Positions 11,914 to 23,269 of a stretch of DNA of 64,000 nucleotides are shown here, piece after piece. This DNA comes from Atopsyche davidsoni (taxonomy: Eukaryota; Arthropoda; Insecta; Trichoptera; Hydrobiosidae), in NCBI GenBank assembly GCA_022113835.1, contig JAILWY010000016.1, positions 10,137,501 through 10,201,500 of the forward strand. The letters run 5' to 3'. A program made the position numbers and the translations under genes. A model generated the notes under the pieces. The model was not told the DNA's origin. It saw only the letters and a list, made by a program, of their open reading frames with translations, and searched no databases. Each line of letters starts with the position of its first letter. Within the stretch, counting starts at the first letter, position 1.

Positions 11914-11975
11914 TATTTTTATTTGTTGACGCGACCAGTTTCACCAACATCCTAGGTTGGCATCTACAAGCAGAG
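11914..11975 (-). repeat. Hammerhead-like cassette fragment, copy 1
   Basis: The plus strand reads tatttttatttgttgacgcg then accagtttcaccaacat, followed by cctaggttggcatctacaag. On the minus strand this gives GATGCCAACC, a short loop, a TTGG arm, then TGAAACTGGTCGCG. Three other copies occur at about 17600, 50880 and 63545. It resembles the CTGAAGATG...CGAAACCGGTC cassettes seen in retroelement ends, but a ribozyme fold was not tested. Confidence 0.4.
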
Positions 11976-11976
11976 T

Positions 11977-12300
11977 GATCGACCTTTTACGAGGGTGACA
12001 CACCGTCAAATATTATATAATATATATTTGGACAAGTCCGTTTGTTTAACCACAGGAATGCTGCACCAGCATCGTCTCTAAAAAAAAAACCATTACTAAA
12101 CTATAATTTGTGAAGCGTGAATTCCTGCATGACGTTTTCGACATTAAAGACGACCGGAAGCTCTCTACTGCATTTTAGAAGTAATAGATTTCATCAACCT
12201 ATTTTACTGTCGGAGGCTCGGCGTTCTCATACATCTAGCCAATTGCCGTGCCACGCATTGGGTTCTTAAATAACCATTACAGCTGATTGATTTACTGCTG
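11977..12300 (+). repeat. Dispersed repeat family C, copy 1
   Basis: About 324 bp aligns with the complement of 33923-34240. Well-conserved stretches are agtaatagatttcatcaacc and gggttcttaaataaccatta. No coding frame and no terminal inverted repeats were found, so the class is unknown. The 5' boundary coincides with the cassette at 11914-11975. Confidence 0.7.
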
Positions 12301-12409
12301 CATGAAAGATCAAAATCACAAAAAAAATCATTTTAAATTAAAAATATATCAACGCAGGATTACCAGAGTCCAAAATAAGATCAAATTGTAAAGATTCCCG
12401 ATTGGCGGC

Positions 12410-12610
12410 AGGTGTGGACATCCGCGGCGGGGAGCGCTGCAGATATATTTAGTGCAAGGCACGTGAGCCTCGGCGCGAGGAGCTGCCCGGCCGCACGTGG
12501 CGCCGTCCGACCCGCTGCCTAAATATAGCCGCCTGCACTCGGACACTGCACTCCGGCCAGCGTCTCCAGCGACCTGCCCGGGACAAGCGTCTCCGCAATC
12601 GACAGCAGGT
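12410..12610 (+). promoter_or_regulatory. Promoter-like GC island with two E-boxes and two MEF2/TATA-like sites
   Basis: Two CACGTG palindromes (12460-12465, 12494-12499) lie between two MEF2-like sites in opposite orientation: the complement of CTAAATATAT at 12443-12452 and CTAAATATAG at 12519-12528. The second could also serve as a TATA box. GC-rich sequence follows, up to a donor-like GACAGCAG|GTACTG at 12608/12609. The layout resembles a promoter plus 5' non-coding exon on the plus strand, but no downstream coding exon was found. Confidence 0.35.
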
Positions 12611-12721
12611 ACTGCTAGCGAGCTTTCACGAAAGCAGAATACAGGTACTGGCAGAAATCTTTGTATTTAAATATCAAAGTAAAACCTGACACTCAGTTCG
12701 TTTAACCACTTGAGCTTAGAG

Positions 12722-13304
12722 CATAGGTTCCCAAACTTTTTGTCCCGTCGACCCCTTGTCGAGTTTTCCTGTTTTTCGTAGACCCCCTGCCCTGCTAATA
12801 TTGAATTTTTACATTTGACCGGACTTTTTGTCCGTTATATCCGAAATCCGTTAAATCGAGATTTTACTGTATACCTTTATAAATAAAAACACAGAAAATG
12901 CAAATATGGTAACAATATTTCTAATTTATTTTTTTTTTCTAAGAAGAATGGCAACCGCACTGAAACCCCTTTCCACGAGGAATGAAGATGGAAAAGCTAT
13001 CAAAACATTCTTGCGATAGTCCATAATGCAGGATAAATATCAGGTATGTCTCTCTGAAGCAGTTCTTCATTAGTGCTTATTCAGATCAGTTCTTCTTGTA
13101 GTATGAATTCCGATTCTTCAATGTAACCGTATGGATTGATAATTCACTGTGGTATTTTGGTGATGACCTGCTTAAATGGGATCCTCTCTCGTAGACCCCC
13201 ATTTACAGTTCATGGACCCCCAATTTAATTTTTCGCTGTCATCGACCCCTTGCAGGGCGGAATCGACCCCTGGGGGTCGATATTGACCACTTTGGGAACC
13301 TATG
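12722..13304. mobile_element. Non-autonomous hAT element with intact 8-bp target duplication
   Basis: The element starts CATAGGTTCCCAAACTTTTT and ends CCACTTTGGGAACCTATG. This is a terminal inverted repeat of about 16 bp of the CA(G/T)nGGTTCCCAAAC type seen in Charlie-like hAT elements. It is flanked on both sides by GCTTAGAG (12714-12721 and 13305-13312), a perfect 8-bp duplication as expected for hAT. The 583-bp interior has tcgacccc-rich sequence near both ends and no transposase. A fragment of a pogo-like MITE is nested at about 12801-12872. Confidence 0.88.
12801..12872 (-). mobile_element. Pogo-like MITE fragment nested in the hAT element
   Basis: The sequence from aatattgaatttttacattt through gaccggactttttgtccgtt to aaatcgagattttactgta matches the complement of the left half of the MITE at 43217-43514. 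It carries a small internal deletion. The terminal TACAGTAAAAT end is present at 12872; the other end is missing. Confidence 0.75.
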
Positions 13305-13939
13305 GCTTAGAGGCATAAACGGTTCATACTTAAAATGACGAAAAAAATTCAAACGTAGACACGGTTTCAAATTCTACCTGTGTACAAAATTATTTTTTTT
13401 TTGCATAAAACATGTTCGGTTATAAGTTTTGAGTTTAAATTCAATGTAAAAGAAATATAGTAATTTAACCGTGAATAAGTCTGCACCGCAAAACAGGAAC
13501 ATCGTCAATTCTGTCAGTCGAGATGTTCAGAGCCATATATACAAGTTATTTTATTTTCTTTGCTATAAATTATGATCTCGAAATATAACCAATCATAAAT
13601 CTTGAAAAACGATTGCAATCGAGTCCGATTTGGCGCGTCTCCGGTATTTGTATGGAACAAGAATACAGGAAGCTGTATCAAAGAAAGCAATTAATTAATT
13701 TAAGGGTCTTTCGTTCCGTTGAACCCGAGGGCAATAATACATTATTAAAGCAATGAAATAATTTGAATTCGTTTCCAAAGGAAGTAAAACATCAGCTGCT
13801 ACCCTTGGGCGGACCTCAAGTAGAACCATAAGCTAAAATACCGGCGCATGTCATTCAACCTCAAAAAGCATCCCGAGTGATTGCCCTCGAATGTTCAAGA
13901 CGATTGGCGCATTAAAAAAGCCTCAGTTCGGGTCTGTCG

Positions 13940-14165
13940 AACAGCTCTGAATGTTAGACGACCGCTGCTGGAAGGTCCGTGTCAACCGACTTCACACCGG
14001 GTATGCAAATGCACCACCTAGCAGGCACTGGAATAATGCACATGGCGATCGGTCCGTCCCCGCCATCGCGGTGCGAAAATACACCGGACATTGCAGTCGC
14101 AGGCCGCAACGACCCGGCTTCATAAATCGTAGTAACCGGACCAAACCCCGACACAATGGAACGGA
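13940..14165. promoter_or_regulatory. GC-rich island with POU octamer
   Basis: A CpG-rich block with a perfect octamer ATGCAAAT at 14003-14010. It has open frames on both strands (13951-14175 plus, 13954-14154 minus) that resemble no known protein. A regulatory role is only suggested. Confidence 0.3.
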
Positions 14166-14317
14166 GTATTGGTGATCTGGGGGTTAAGGTTTTGGACGAA
14201 AATCAGCAAGCAGTTGAAGTTCATGTGGTATGTGGTAGCACAAAACTAATATAATTCATGCCAATTAAAGTGTTAACAAAATGAATTCATGAAATTATAT
14301 CATGGAGTATATATATT

Positions 14318-14401
14318 GAAATGTGGCTTTATATGAGAATACTCGAAATACCACGAGTTGACCATTTGACAGATGAAAGTCTTGCACAGAATGCGCAAGG
14401 T
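14318..14401 (+). mobile_element. Mariner deletion derivative
   Basis: The first part (attgaaatgtggctttatat then gagaatactcg) matches the 5' end of the mariner relic at 15753. The second part (gtcttgcacagaatgcgcaa) matches gtcgtgcaccgaatgcgcaa at 16020. The intervening 200-plus bp of transposase are missing. This is what an internal deletion of the same element would leave. Confidence 0.6.
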
Positions 14402-14408
14402 ACTGACT

Positions 14409-14607
14409 ACTGACGATAGTAAACGAGCGTAAGGTGTCCTATTTTGGCCATGAGGTATTGAAAAAAGAAAGTTAGCATGGATGCGGAATTTGCGACAGTG
14501 CCCAGAAGTCGGGAGAACAACCGAACTAAAAAGACTGGTCCAGGATAATATTATGTTCTGTGAGATAGTCACCAAGCTCCTCTGAGGAGACACCTATAGA
14601 AGAATAA
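14409..14607 (+). repeat. SINE-like family B copy
   Basis: It starts actgacgatagtaaacgagc, continues taaggtgtcctattttggcc and ggatgcggaatttgcgacag, and ends with the shared tail (gtgagatagtcaccaagctc, ctctgaggagacacc). It has an internal deletion relative to the copy at 8603. Confidence 0.75.
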
Positions 14608-15179
14608 TAGCAAGTATAGAATTTTATATTAACTATTTTTCATGGTAGAATTAATGATACACTGGTAAATAAAACTAGAATTGAATAACTCTGATAAATC
14701 AAGTATGGAAATGGTCCGTTATAAATTCGCAAGTAATATTTGTATTTGATGGACGTTTCCAAGAAACATCGCAAATAGAGAATGGAAATAGAAGAGAGTC
14801 ACGACCTGACGTCAAAGCCTTTGTATCAAACTGAAGGTGCCTTGCAATTATTAAAAAGAAAAAATCGCATTTGCAGCAGATATATAAATAACAAGGTGGA
14901 TAGTGAACTACAATATATTATATGAATTTGCAGTTACTTTTAATTAGATTATATTAGAAAAGTCTTTACCATAAAAAAACCTATTCATCGGTAGTCAGTC
15001 AACACACAAAATAAAATATTTCTTGATCTAAGCATCTTTCCAGCTAAAAAATGTTAAATTAAAATAATTTAATACAAGCATAGTGTGGAATTATCAATTT
15101 AACAAATAAAGTGTTGGAAATAAGCTGTCCAAAGTAAAAGTTAGTAGATAACCGTCAACTGCAGCGCACTGTTTGTGCA

Positions 15180-15570
15180 AGTACTGAAATGCAGAGTTAC
15201 GTGCCAATGTAGACTCCGCCATCAACCAGAACCCGAGCTTGCCGGTGTTAATATCGCCAAGCAAAGACTCGCCAATTGCAAGAGGATGCGCAGATCGGAA
15301 ATTGACAAACATTACGGCAGTGCGGTGTTCGCGATCGTGAGCTCTGTCGCAGGGCGCGTAGGAACCAAATTGGCACAGCCGCACGGGCGAGCGTAAAAAA
15401 GAAATGCGTAACAAGAAGCTCGCGCGAACAGGTGAGTCGGGGAATCGTAAAACCGTGGATCACAATGCCCGAGTGGAGTTCTCGATATGGTGCCGCCAGC
15501 GCGAGTTGGCGGCGCGGTGACGTCACGCCGAGGTGACGTCACGCACCAGCCGAGGTGACCGGGCGCTAGG
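15180..15570. promoter_or_regulatory. GC-rich island ending in a tandem pair of CRE palindromes
   Basis: GGTGACGTCACGC occurs twice as a direct repeat 16 bp apart, with perfect TGACGTCA cores at 15518-15525 and 15534-15541. A third partial unit (ccgaggtgaccgg) follows at about 15551. Perfect CRE sites bind CREB/ATF bZIP dimers. The rest of the island is CpG-rich and carries only shadow open frames. Confidence 0.4.
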
Positions 15571-15752
15571 TCGCAAGTAAATCAAAATACCTCGGAATTA
15601 TGCTTAGAATAGCCCGAACTCGGCCTCTATCGACACACTGCTCTATGATCATTACAATGAGTTAGATAACATATCAAAAATATCATATATTTCATATTAA
15701 AAACTCGTTAGAGATTCACTAAATGTCCAGCAACCACGCGAAAAATCGAGGT

Positions 15753-16200
15753 ATTGAATGTGTGGTTTTATAAGAGAATACTAACGACACACGTAGTCGA
15801 TATATATGTCTAAAAGATATCCAGTTTTGTGCCAAAAAAAAACAGCATTTGCGGAAAGCGTTGCTTTTCTGCATTGACTTGAAGAAAACTGCAGCTGAAG
15901 CGTGTCGTTTGCTCGAGGTCTCCGGCGAACGTGCACCATCAAAAGCTACCTGTGTAAATTGGTTTTAACGCTTCAGAAGTGGCTATTTTGACACGGAGGA
16001 CAAAGTCACAAATTAGAGAGTCGTGCACCGAATGCGCAAAGAGAGAATAATAAAAAAGCGTACATAGCCAGCTAACTCGACGAGTCACACAATTTCCCAA
16101 CACGCTAAAATCTGCTCCTTCAAATATCGTATCGATTAGAAAAATATTCGCCAGCGACAGAATGCCGAATGATATGAATACGTAGAATGTCGTCGCGATA
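15753..16200 (+). pseudogene. Mariner transposase relic (N-terminal part)
   Basis: The frame from about 15841 reads HLRKALLFCIDLKKTAAEAC, then ERAPSKATCVNWF, a stop, RFRSGYFDTEDK, and further stops. This is the helix-turn-helix region at the start of mariner-family transposases, where W-F-x-R-F-x-S-G-x-F-D-x-E-D is characteristic. Further on, SHTISQHAK (about 16085) and ERQRQNAE-like residues (about 16150) are remnants of the second helix-turn-helix and linker. The catalytic D,D34D domain is absent. Stops and frameshifts show it is dead. A left end resembling 14318 precedes it. Confidence 0.82.
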
Positions 16201-16256
16201 CGGTTGGATAAATTTAATTCAATAATATTAATTTAGAATACAAAAAAAATAATACA

Positions 16257-16450
16257 TTGTCTTGCGGAACTATGAGTGTCTCGATTGTGCGAGCGTCGCA
16301 ACAGAGTACCGATTACAGCGCGGTCGGGCGACTTTTTGTCCTCCTCCGACGGGCGGGCCTCGCTGCGGGAGGGAGCGGGACGCAAATGGGAATGCAGCTC
16401 CAGCCGAGGCGGGCGAGAGCTCGAGATTCAAGTTTAATGCCCTCCGCAGA
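16257..16450. other. GC-rich island, unassigned
   Basis: CpG-rich sequence with overlapping open frames on both strands (for example 16257-16517 plus and 16270-16680 minus), none similar to known proteins. No terminal repeats were seen. Confidence 0.3.
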
Positions 16451-17589
16451 TAAAGCGATTTCCTTCTGGCGATACGAAAATATATCCCGAGATAATGGAC
16501 GATGCAACAAGCCGTGAAAATTGTTAAATGAGTTACGCGGAATAAAGAGTTTTGACATTGGCCGCAGCGTGATTTTTGAAGTCCGTTGATCTTAATACGT
16601 TGAAAATTTAACGCTTTTGTAAGTTTTTTTTTTTTATTATTACTAAACACGTATACATCCAAGCACTGAATAATTTTCATAAAATAACTCTGTGAGAGAG
16701 GAATGCCGCAGGGTACAAGGAATCCATAAAATCTCCATGGTCTTCCATTCTAACGTCCTGCAGACAGTTTATAATTTAAAAAAAAAAAACTTAATGGTTT
16801 ATGGGATCATTTAGATGCTAAGCAATCGTACTAATAACTAGAACCGAGTAAAGTAGAAAACATAGAATTATGATCGTTGAATTTCAATCTTCACAAGTTC
16901 TTATGCCTTACTTTTTCATAATTGACTCAAAATGTAAATACCTTGTAGAATTTTAAATAACACATTAAAAAAAAAACCAGTAAATCTTTACAGTGTGGTG
17001 CCAAATATGGAAAAGTCCTCATGCACATAATTATCAAAAAATCGTAGCGTGCGTAAGAACAACAGTTTAATTTTTGCTAATAGTACTTCTTAGCCTAGTA
17101 TTTTAAGTACTGTGTGATTATAAAAGCATGTCACTGTTACCTACAAAGTCACAATGATAATTGAAGGTCCACGATCGGAATAGAAAGTCAACGTACACAG
17201 TTAATAATCAATATTATATAAATGAATTCACCGAATACGAATGAAATCGCTATGCACATGTTGCTTTTATTTTAACTTAAATAAAATAACGCAAATGCAT
17301 CCGTTTAGGATCAATTGATATTCAACTAATGTCTACTACATCCCTAGAAAAATATAATATTGACACCTTGAGGTTTGAAACACAGTTGTTATCGAATTGA
17401 TATCTATGTGTATTGTGGGTAGTGCGATCTACCTGTGTGTCCTAATTCCCCTGGAAATCCTATACGCGCAGTGGAACTGACAGTACTGGGGGCGAGTTAA
17501 CAATACCTGGCCGTGGCAGGTCTGCAAAACATCCTTCGAGACAGCCTGGTCTTATCTAATCGATACATATTCAATATTTTTGGTGATGT

Positions 17590-17690
17590 TTCCACGTTTT
17601 TATTTTTTGAGGTGACTAGTTTAGCCAAAATGCCTACGAAACCACACTCTGCTTAGAGATGCCAACCTAGCATTTGAAACTAACCATCCT
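17590..17690. repeat. Hammerhead-like cassette fragment, copy 2
   Basis: It contains gtttttattttttgaggtga then ctagtttagccaaaatgcc, followed by a block (actctgcttagagatgccaa, cctagcatttgaaactaa) that is the inverted counterpart of the block at 11933-11975. Two oppositely oriented half-cassettes seem to be joined here. Confidence 0.4.
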
Positions 17691-17730
17691 ACATCCTTTA
17701 TACATCTAAACCTAACCTCTCCGCCCTTCT

Positions 17731-18122
17731 CATTCTGTTGCATGGCTCCCATTCTGTACCCTGAGCGTATTCAAAGGATCGGTAATTAAGTAGTGGACTT
17801 GGAATGATTGTGGGGGGATGTGCACTGGAAGTATCTTATCGAGGTGAGGGGGACTCCTACTATTGTTTCTTTAGCCTGCTGCAGACGGAGCATCAAATCT
17901 AAACGCCAGAGTATAGTAAAGAAAATAATATATAATAATGCTATTTGGCAGCAGCAATACGCAGACTTTTCCTTCCAATATAAAACTGCGGTGTAGAGGG
18001 ACCCGGGGACCCACTACACTATTTTCCCCTTAGAAAACCATGAACACTAGCTTAGCATGAGTATATTCTCGGTGAAATAGTCGCCAACCTCCTTTGAGGA
18101 GAGGCACTTGATGAAGAAGAAG
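17731..18122 (+). repeat. SINE-like family A, full-length copy
   Basis: About 390 bp aligns with 28197-28576 and, with deletions, 57541-57790. Landmarks are cattctgtaccctgagcgta, aatctaaacgccagagtata, gcagcaatacgcagactttt, gacccggggacccactacac and cttagcatgagtatattctc. The tail is gaggcacttgatgaagaaga. No open frame is conserved among copies and there are no terminal inverted repeats. This fits a SINE; no clear tRNA-type A/B box was found. Confidence 0.85.
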
Positions 18123-18219
18123 ATATACATGTAACATTTTTTTGTACAGTAAATTAAAATAATATATTATTAATTTTGCAACATAAGCAATAGTTCTATC
18201 ATCAATCATTCAATCAGAC

Positions 18220-18430
18220 CGGGTGTGACTGGGCCGTCCGTAATGACAGCACGCGGCAAGTGCGCGGCCTGCAAGTGCGCCGATAGTCGCAGGGGTCAGT
18301 GCGATTATCGTCGCACGCCGAGCACAGCACGCCGAGTACTGCATGCCGCGCGCTACACGCCACGAGAGCATTGTTCCAGCGCAGTCACTCCGTATGCCGC
18401 AGCGTCTCATGAGCGCCAAAACCATCGTAC
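18220..18430. other. GC-rich island with short GCACGCCGAG-type repeats
   Basis: A CpG-rich block in which cgcacgccgagcacagcacg and ccgagtactgcatgccgcgc give short internal repetition. Open frames on both strands are not related to known proteins. Confidence 0.3.
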
Positions 18431-19283
18431 AAACATCGCCTAGCAAACATTTTGAAGAAAAAATAAATTTTATAATAAATATATTCATTTATCGCAATAA
18501 TTAATCTACCATTTCATTGGATTTCAAATTGAAAGTACCGAGTGGAAAGTTCATGGTACTGAAACACCGAAATACTAAAACAGCACTTAAACAAGTGTCT
18601 TGTTATTTCTTGAAAATAAATATCTTAAGTGTGCACAAACTGCAGGCCACAATTATTTTTCATTCGGCCGTCGTAAATTCTATGACAAATAATTTTCCAT
18701 CATTAAAATGACAAAACGGGAAAATGTACAGAATAAAGTGTTTTCAGTAAACCCGTGCGTTTATCTTATTTTGTATACAATAACAATGGATATGTTTTCC
18801 TTGTTGCATCACTCGCTCTTATAATTTATATAAAACATGAAAGTATTAACAATACACCAATTATTTAAATATGTTGAGCCGCAGGTTGTAATTAATTATT
18901 GAAAAAATCGCTAATTTCGTTGATAAAATTCGTCTCTGCGACGAAATGCAGGTGCACCGTACTACAAATGTTTTACAAACAACATGATAGTTAGAAAATG
19001 TATTTTTATATTTAAAGATAAGAATTGCGCTTTACGCAAAATATATTATTGATTTGTCGCCATAAACATGGATACTATAATATCAATAAACTCAATATTT
19101 TCGCACGATCACATGAAAACACGTGTATAAAAATAACGCTAAAAATATTGCAATTGTGTTCTCAGAATCCTTGAATGCGACTTTCACAGTTAGGGAAGTA
19201 ATCCTTGGAACCCATCGGATAATGTATTCAATAATTATTTGCCTTAAAATGACTTACAGGTAATTTAGAAATATATTTTAAAT

Positions 19284-19413
19284 ATCTTCTTCTTCGGGTG
19301 CCTCTCCTCAGTGGAGGTTGGCGACCATTTCACTGAGCATATACTCATGCTAAGCCAGTGTTCGTGGTTTTCTAAGGGAAAAATAGTATATTGGGTCCCC
19401 GGATCCTTCTACA
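19284..19413 (-). repeat. SINE-like family A, 5'-truncated copy
   Basis: On the minus strand it reads ggatccggggacccaatata, then ttagaaaaccacgaacactg, gcttagcatgagtatatgct, and the tail ccaacctccactgaggagag with gcacccgaagaagaaga. Only the last 130 bp of the family are present, as expected for truncated reverse transcription. Confidence 0.85.
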
Positions 19414-19524
19414 TTATTTTGTATATAAGGATGTTTTACTATTTTTTTTTTTTTCAAAAAAAATGACAGGAGCGTGAAACATCTCCAACCTTAAAGAAAT
19501 AGAAAAGACATTTCAATGGAAGAG

Positions 19525-19722
19525 CATTCCTCATCAGAGGAGGTATGTGACCATCACACTGAACATATCTCTATCCAGTCTAATTAATTCAGCTACACTC
19601 TCGATTTCCAGCCCCTAGCGCATTTTTTTTTTCATCCAATGCCTCTTTTTCCTTGGACAATCAGCTGCAGCACGCTATATTTGATATTGCTGAAAATATG
19701 GCCGAAATAGGGAGGGAGCACT
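19525..19722 (-). repeat. SINE-like family B copy
   Basis: On the minus strand it passes ctatttcggccatattttca, gctgcagctgattgtccaag and gtagctgaattaattagact, and ends with a diverged tail (gtgatggtcacatacctcct, ctgatgagg). It lies in the same orientation as the family A fragment 110 bp away. Confidence 0.75.
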
Positions 19723-19829
19723 CATCCTTTGGGCAATCTTTGCATGGTTCTTTCGTTTGCGATTAGGTTTCGTATGAATGTAGCTAACAACAAAATATGA
19801 AAATACACAAGTGAGTCAACGAGAATGTC

Positions 19830-19990
19830 ACAAAGCGACCTTTCGCGTGCTGGTGGGTCTTCTCCCGGGGCGGCGGAGGGCGCGCCCCCCCCCACGTGCT
19901 CGCGGGCGTCCGAAATAGACGCCGTGTTTTCATTCCACTTCCGAACGAAGATCAATTTTCCCAAGAAAACACAGCGCGGCGCTCCTGGCA
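19830..19990. other. GC-rich island with CACGTG
   Basis: A CpG-rich block around cccccccccacgtgctcgcg. It has open frames on both strands without known homologues. Confidence 0.3.
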
Positions 19991-20689
19991 TTCAAATCGC
20001 TTGCGACAATATAGAAGCGAAATAATTGGGTGGATATTGTATGGCACTCTGAAATAGGCACTGAAGGGGTGGGTTTTGACAGGTTTGTATTGAAAAATCT
20101 ATTACAAGATTAAATCAGATTGAATAAAGTTAAAAAAAAGATCAAAACCCAATAGTCAATATGCAAACTCACTTAACCTTACTGTATTGTCGATAGTAAA
20201 ACTCGAATATCCACTTTTGGAATAATATTGATATTAATAATCTACGGCTGCATTGCTATCAATCCTTTCCGTAAGTTCACAGTGTGTTGTAAATTGTTAT
20301 TTTAGAAAACAATTAACAAGATGTCTAATCTCGTTCTTTGAGCAATTTCATTGCTCGCAGATTGAAATTTATCACGGATCAACAAATAAATTAATCCAAG
20401 GACGTCAAATAGCACGATCAATGACGTCAACGTGTTTCAATAACCGCGTGCACGCCAGCTGCTGTGCCGCGAACACCTAACTGGGGGACACACAAAGAAT
20501 CGGATAACGTGATCATTAAACTTCGAATAATAAATATTACAATCGGAGCTGGCCACATACATAACCGAATGGTGATGGTTTACGGCCAATATTGTCAAAA
20601 ATTGCATTATTAAATTTCAGAGTAGGCTTGTCAAGGTACTGCCAAGTTCTTCGTGGATAATTTTGAGGAGTGAGTGATCGAAATGTAGG

Positions 20690-20900
20690 CTGGGGTGTAT
20701 GGTTGAACGCCCAGATGAGTGAGCCGCTGCTGGCCAGGGCGGCCGGGCCAGACAGGTCGGCGGCCTTGACTCCCGCCCCAAGGACGACGACCCTCCCGCC
20801 CGAAATGCATCACGCCAGATGGGGACAGGCCCCGTGCATGACACCCCGCTGAACTTCCACCGCCGCGCCGGGGGTGATCAACCGGGCGGTAGACTCGCAG
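20690..20900. other. GC-rich island, unassigned
   Basis: A strongly GC-rich block (ctgctggccagggcggccgg and following) with several overlapping open frames on both strands, up to 106 codons on the minus strand. Their composition follows the island and no family was recognised. Confidence 0.3.
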
Positions 20901-21560
20901 ACGATAGCCAGAGTTTACTACACTCTCAAGTAAATACCATTTCAATTCCAAATCAACTAATCAACTGCCAACGAATAAATTATTTTCAATTGATATTTCA
21001 ACGCATTAGGTCAATGTTTTAATTTATTCGCTTGTTTGTTTAAAGTCATTCAGTGTCATTTTGCAAAAGTACATTTCATATTTTTTTTTATCATGAAACT
21101 GGCATTTTTAAACATAAACAGTCATTATCATTTTTTTAATTAAATACTACGCTGAATCATAATATTTTTCCTATAAACTAACCAAATACTTGTAGTTATA
21201 TATTTATGAAGTATTTTAAATTTGTATATTATATTTTGCAAAGGCAACTCGTACGATTAAACATATAATAAAGTAAATGTACGCCATAACGAAGCTAAAG
21301 CGAGCAATTGTGTCTAGTATGAGAGTAAAGATGTTTTTTTGGCTGTATACGTGCAGGAAAATAATAAAGAAATGTAATAGCTTTTCATAAAGATAAATCC
21401 TATCCCTACTGCACATCTTTAGTTATGATATTGAAAAATAAGATCCAGAACGGTTTATTTGTTTCAATTATGAATAAAACGAATACGCTAACACTGCAAT
21501 AGCGTAAACATAATTCGCTAGCAAAATCAAAACATAACTCATTTTAATAATAAATAAATT

Positions 21561-21640
21561 GCCTACACACGATTCGAACCCATGATTTCACGATCGATGG
21601 GCAACTGCGATAATTCCCATACCAAGAGGCGTTATCTTTA
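21561..21640 (-). repeat. tRNA-like sequence, possible SINE head
   Basis: On the minus strand it contains TTGGTATGGGAATTATCGCA, then CATCGATCGTGAAATCATGG and a B-box-like GGGTTCGAATCG. Promoter-box spacing fits a tRNA-derived SINE head. The acceptor stem is not intact, so it is not a functional tRNA gene. Confidence 0.35.
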
Positions 21641-21954
21641 ATTTTATTGGAGCACTTGTGTGGTCTTCGGTATTTTCTTTGAACTACGTTTGGGAAACCT
21701 TGACACGAGCGGGGCGGGACACAGGGAGGTGGCAATGTATCTGCTATCGCCTGGGATCGGCCTTGACCTGGTGCTGCTCACTGTAGAACCTTGAGCTGGC
21801 CTCTTGAATTATGGATTCTTTCCATCCACTGCAGATGATATCCACGACTGCAGCAATATTACTCGATGCATTTCAGTCATTTTAGAAATGCTTTCCGGGC
21901 ATGCGGCAAAAAAATAACAACGTCGCTTGTCACCAAATTTATGGATATTACAGT

Positions 21955-22260
21955 GGCGTGCGGTCCATACAAGCAAAGAGTCAGGCCGTTTGAATTTCAC
22001 TCAATGTATGGCTAAATGCTTTTGAATTTGATTTTTGAGTGTGACACCGTTCATACAAGGCCGTCAGACCTCGGCTTCCTTAGACCTCGCATCGAACGCC
22101 CTTGCTGAATACTTCGGCGTAAGTAATAATGTCAAGCCGCAGGACGTGCCGGGAAGGGCCGGGGAGTTATTGAAAGGTCGGGAGGACAGCAGCGAGACAA
22201 CTGGGTCGGCGGGGCGCTGCGGTAACTCTCCCCCCCTGCAGCTCAGCGGACAATGGACTA
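21955..22260. other. Single hAT-like end plus GC-rich island
   Basis: At 21954 the sequence cagtggcgtgcggtccatac then aagcaaag matches the right end of the small TIR element at 7940-8074. No partner end was identified here. From about 22090 the sequence becomes GC-rich (gccgggaagggccggggagt), with an open frame of 82 codons and no homology. Confidence 0.35.
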
Positions 22261-23269
22261 TTATTGATGGTCAACCCAGTTGAATTTCACCCAATATATG
22301 ACTAAGCACCTCTAGCTCCGTTTTAAAGAATTCGTAGAAAATAAATCATTAATAAATAAACATTAATTCGTGTACTACGATATAACGAAACCAGAGAATA
22401 TCTGCGTCAAACCTTCTACATTATTTTGAAATAGAATGAATACGTTTTTTTTTAAATTAAAGGACGATTTGTGAAATTATGGAATCGCCACGAGCAAGCC
22501 GAAATATGAAACCCTGCATTCGCGGAATGGTTTCGCAGGGAGGGAACCATAAAAAAGGGTTCGGGGTGGAGCATTATTTCCGTTTCCTGGCCGGAATAGA
22601 TAAATTACTATATCTCTACGTAAAACCAAGCGGAAGTGATAAAAGCCAAGCAGATGCGATGGTATTCAACCTACGTCATGACAAACACAAAAAGAAGATA
22701 TACAACACGTTTTAAAATTCATGCTAACCTAACCCAAGAAGATTATTCCTCCTGGGATTTTCGGCTTCGAAAGAAAAGTAAATATACTGTTCATAGTTTT
22801 ATTTGTAAGCTAATAAATATTTCAACACCAAAGCGTTTGTTTTTTTTTTTATTTCCTGCAAATACATATAGTAATAAAAATAATTTGATTTTAATCAGTC
22901 TGAAACATTCTAACTTGAAGCAAAAGTACAGACCAAAAAAAATATTTTTATTTCAGTTATGAAACACTGTACCCAACAAATGAATGACGCGGCAGTGCTT
23001 TTAAAGAGATAATCTTAATAGCGATTGGGTGCTAAGCCGTATCATATTTCACAACTGGTCTCGACGAATTCATCGGGTAACAACACTCAACATTCTAAAT
23101 AGAAATGTTACTAATGGATACTCGGTTCTTGGACGTTGAAGTATCCTAAACAATAAAACAAACCAAATAAAATAAAGAGATGCTACTGATTAATTGCAGA
23201 TTTTTGGGGAAATTTTGTCGTGACGTGTGTAAGCAGCTTTAAGTGCAGTTTTGCTAAAACAAACACGGT

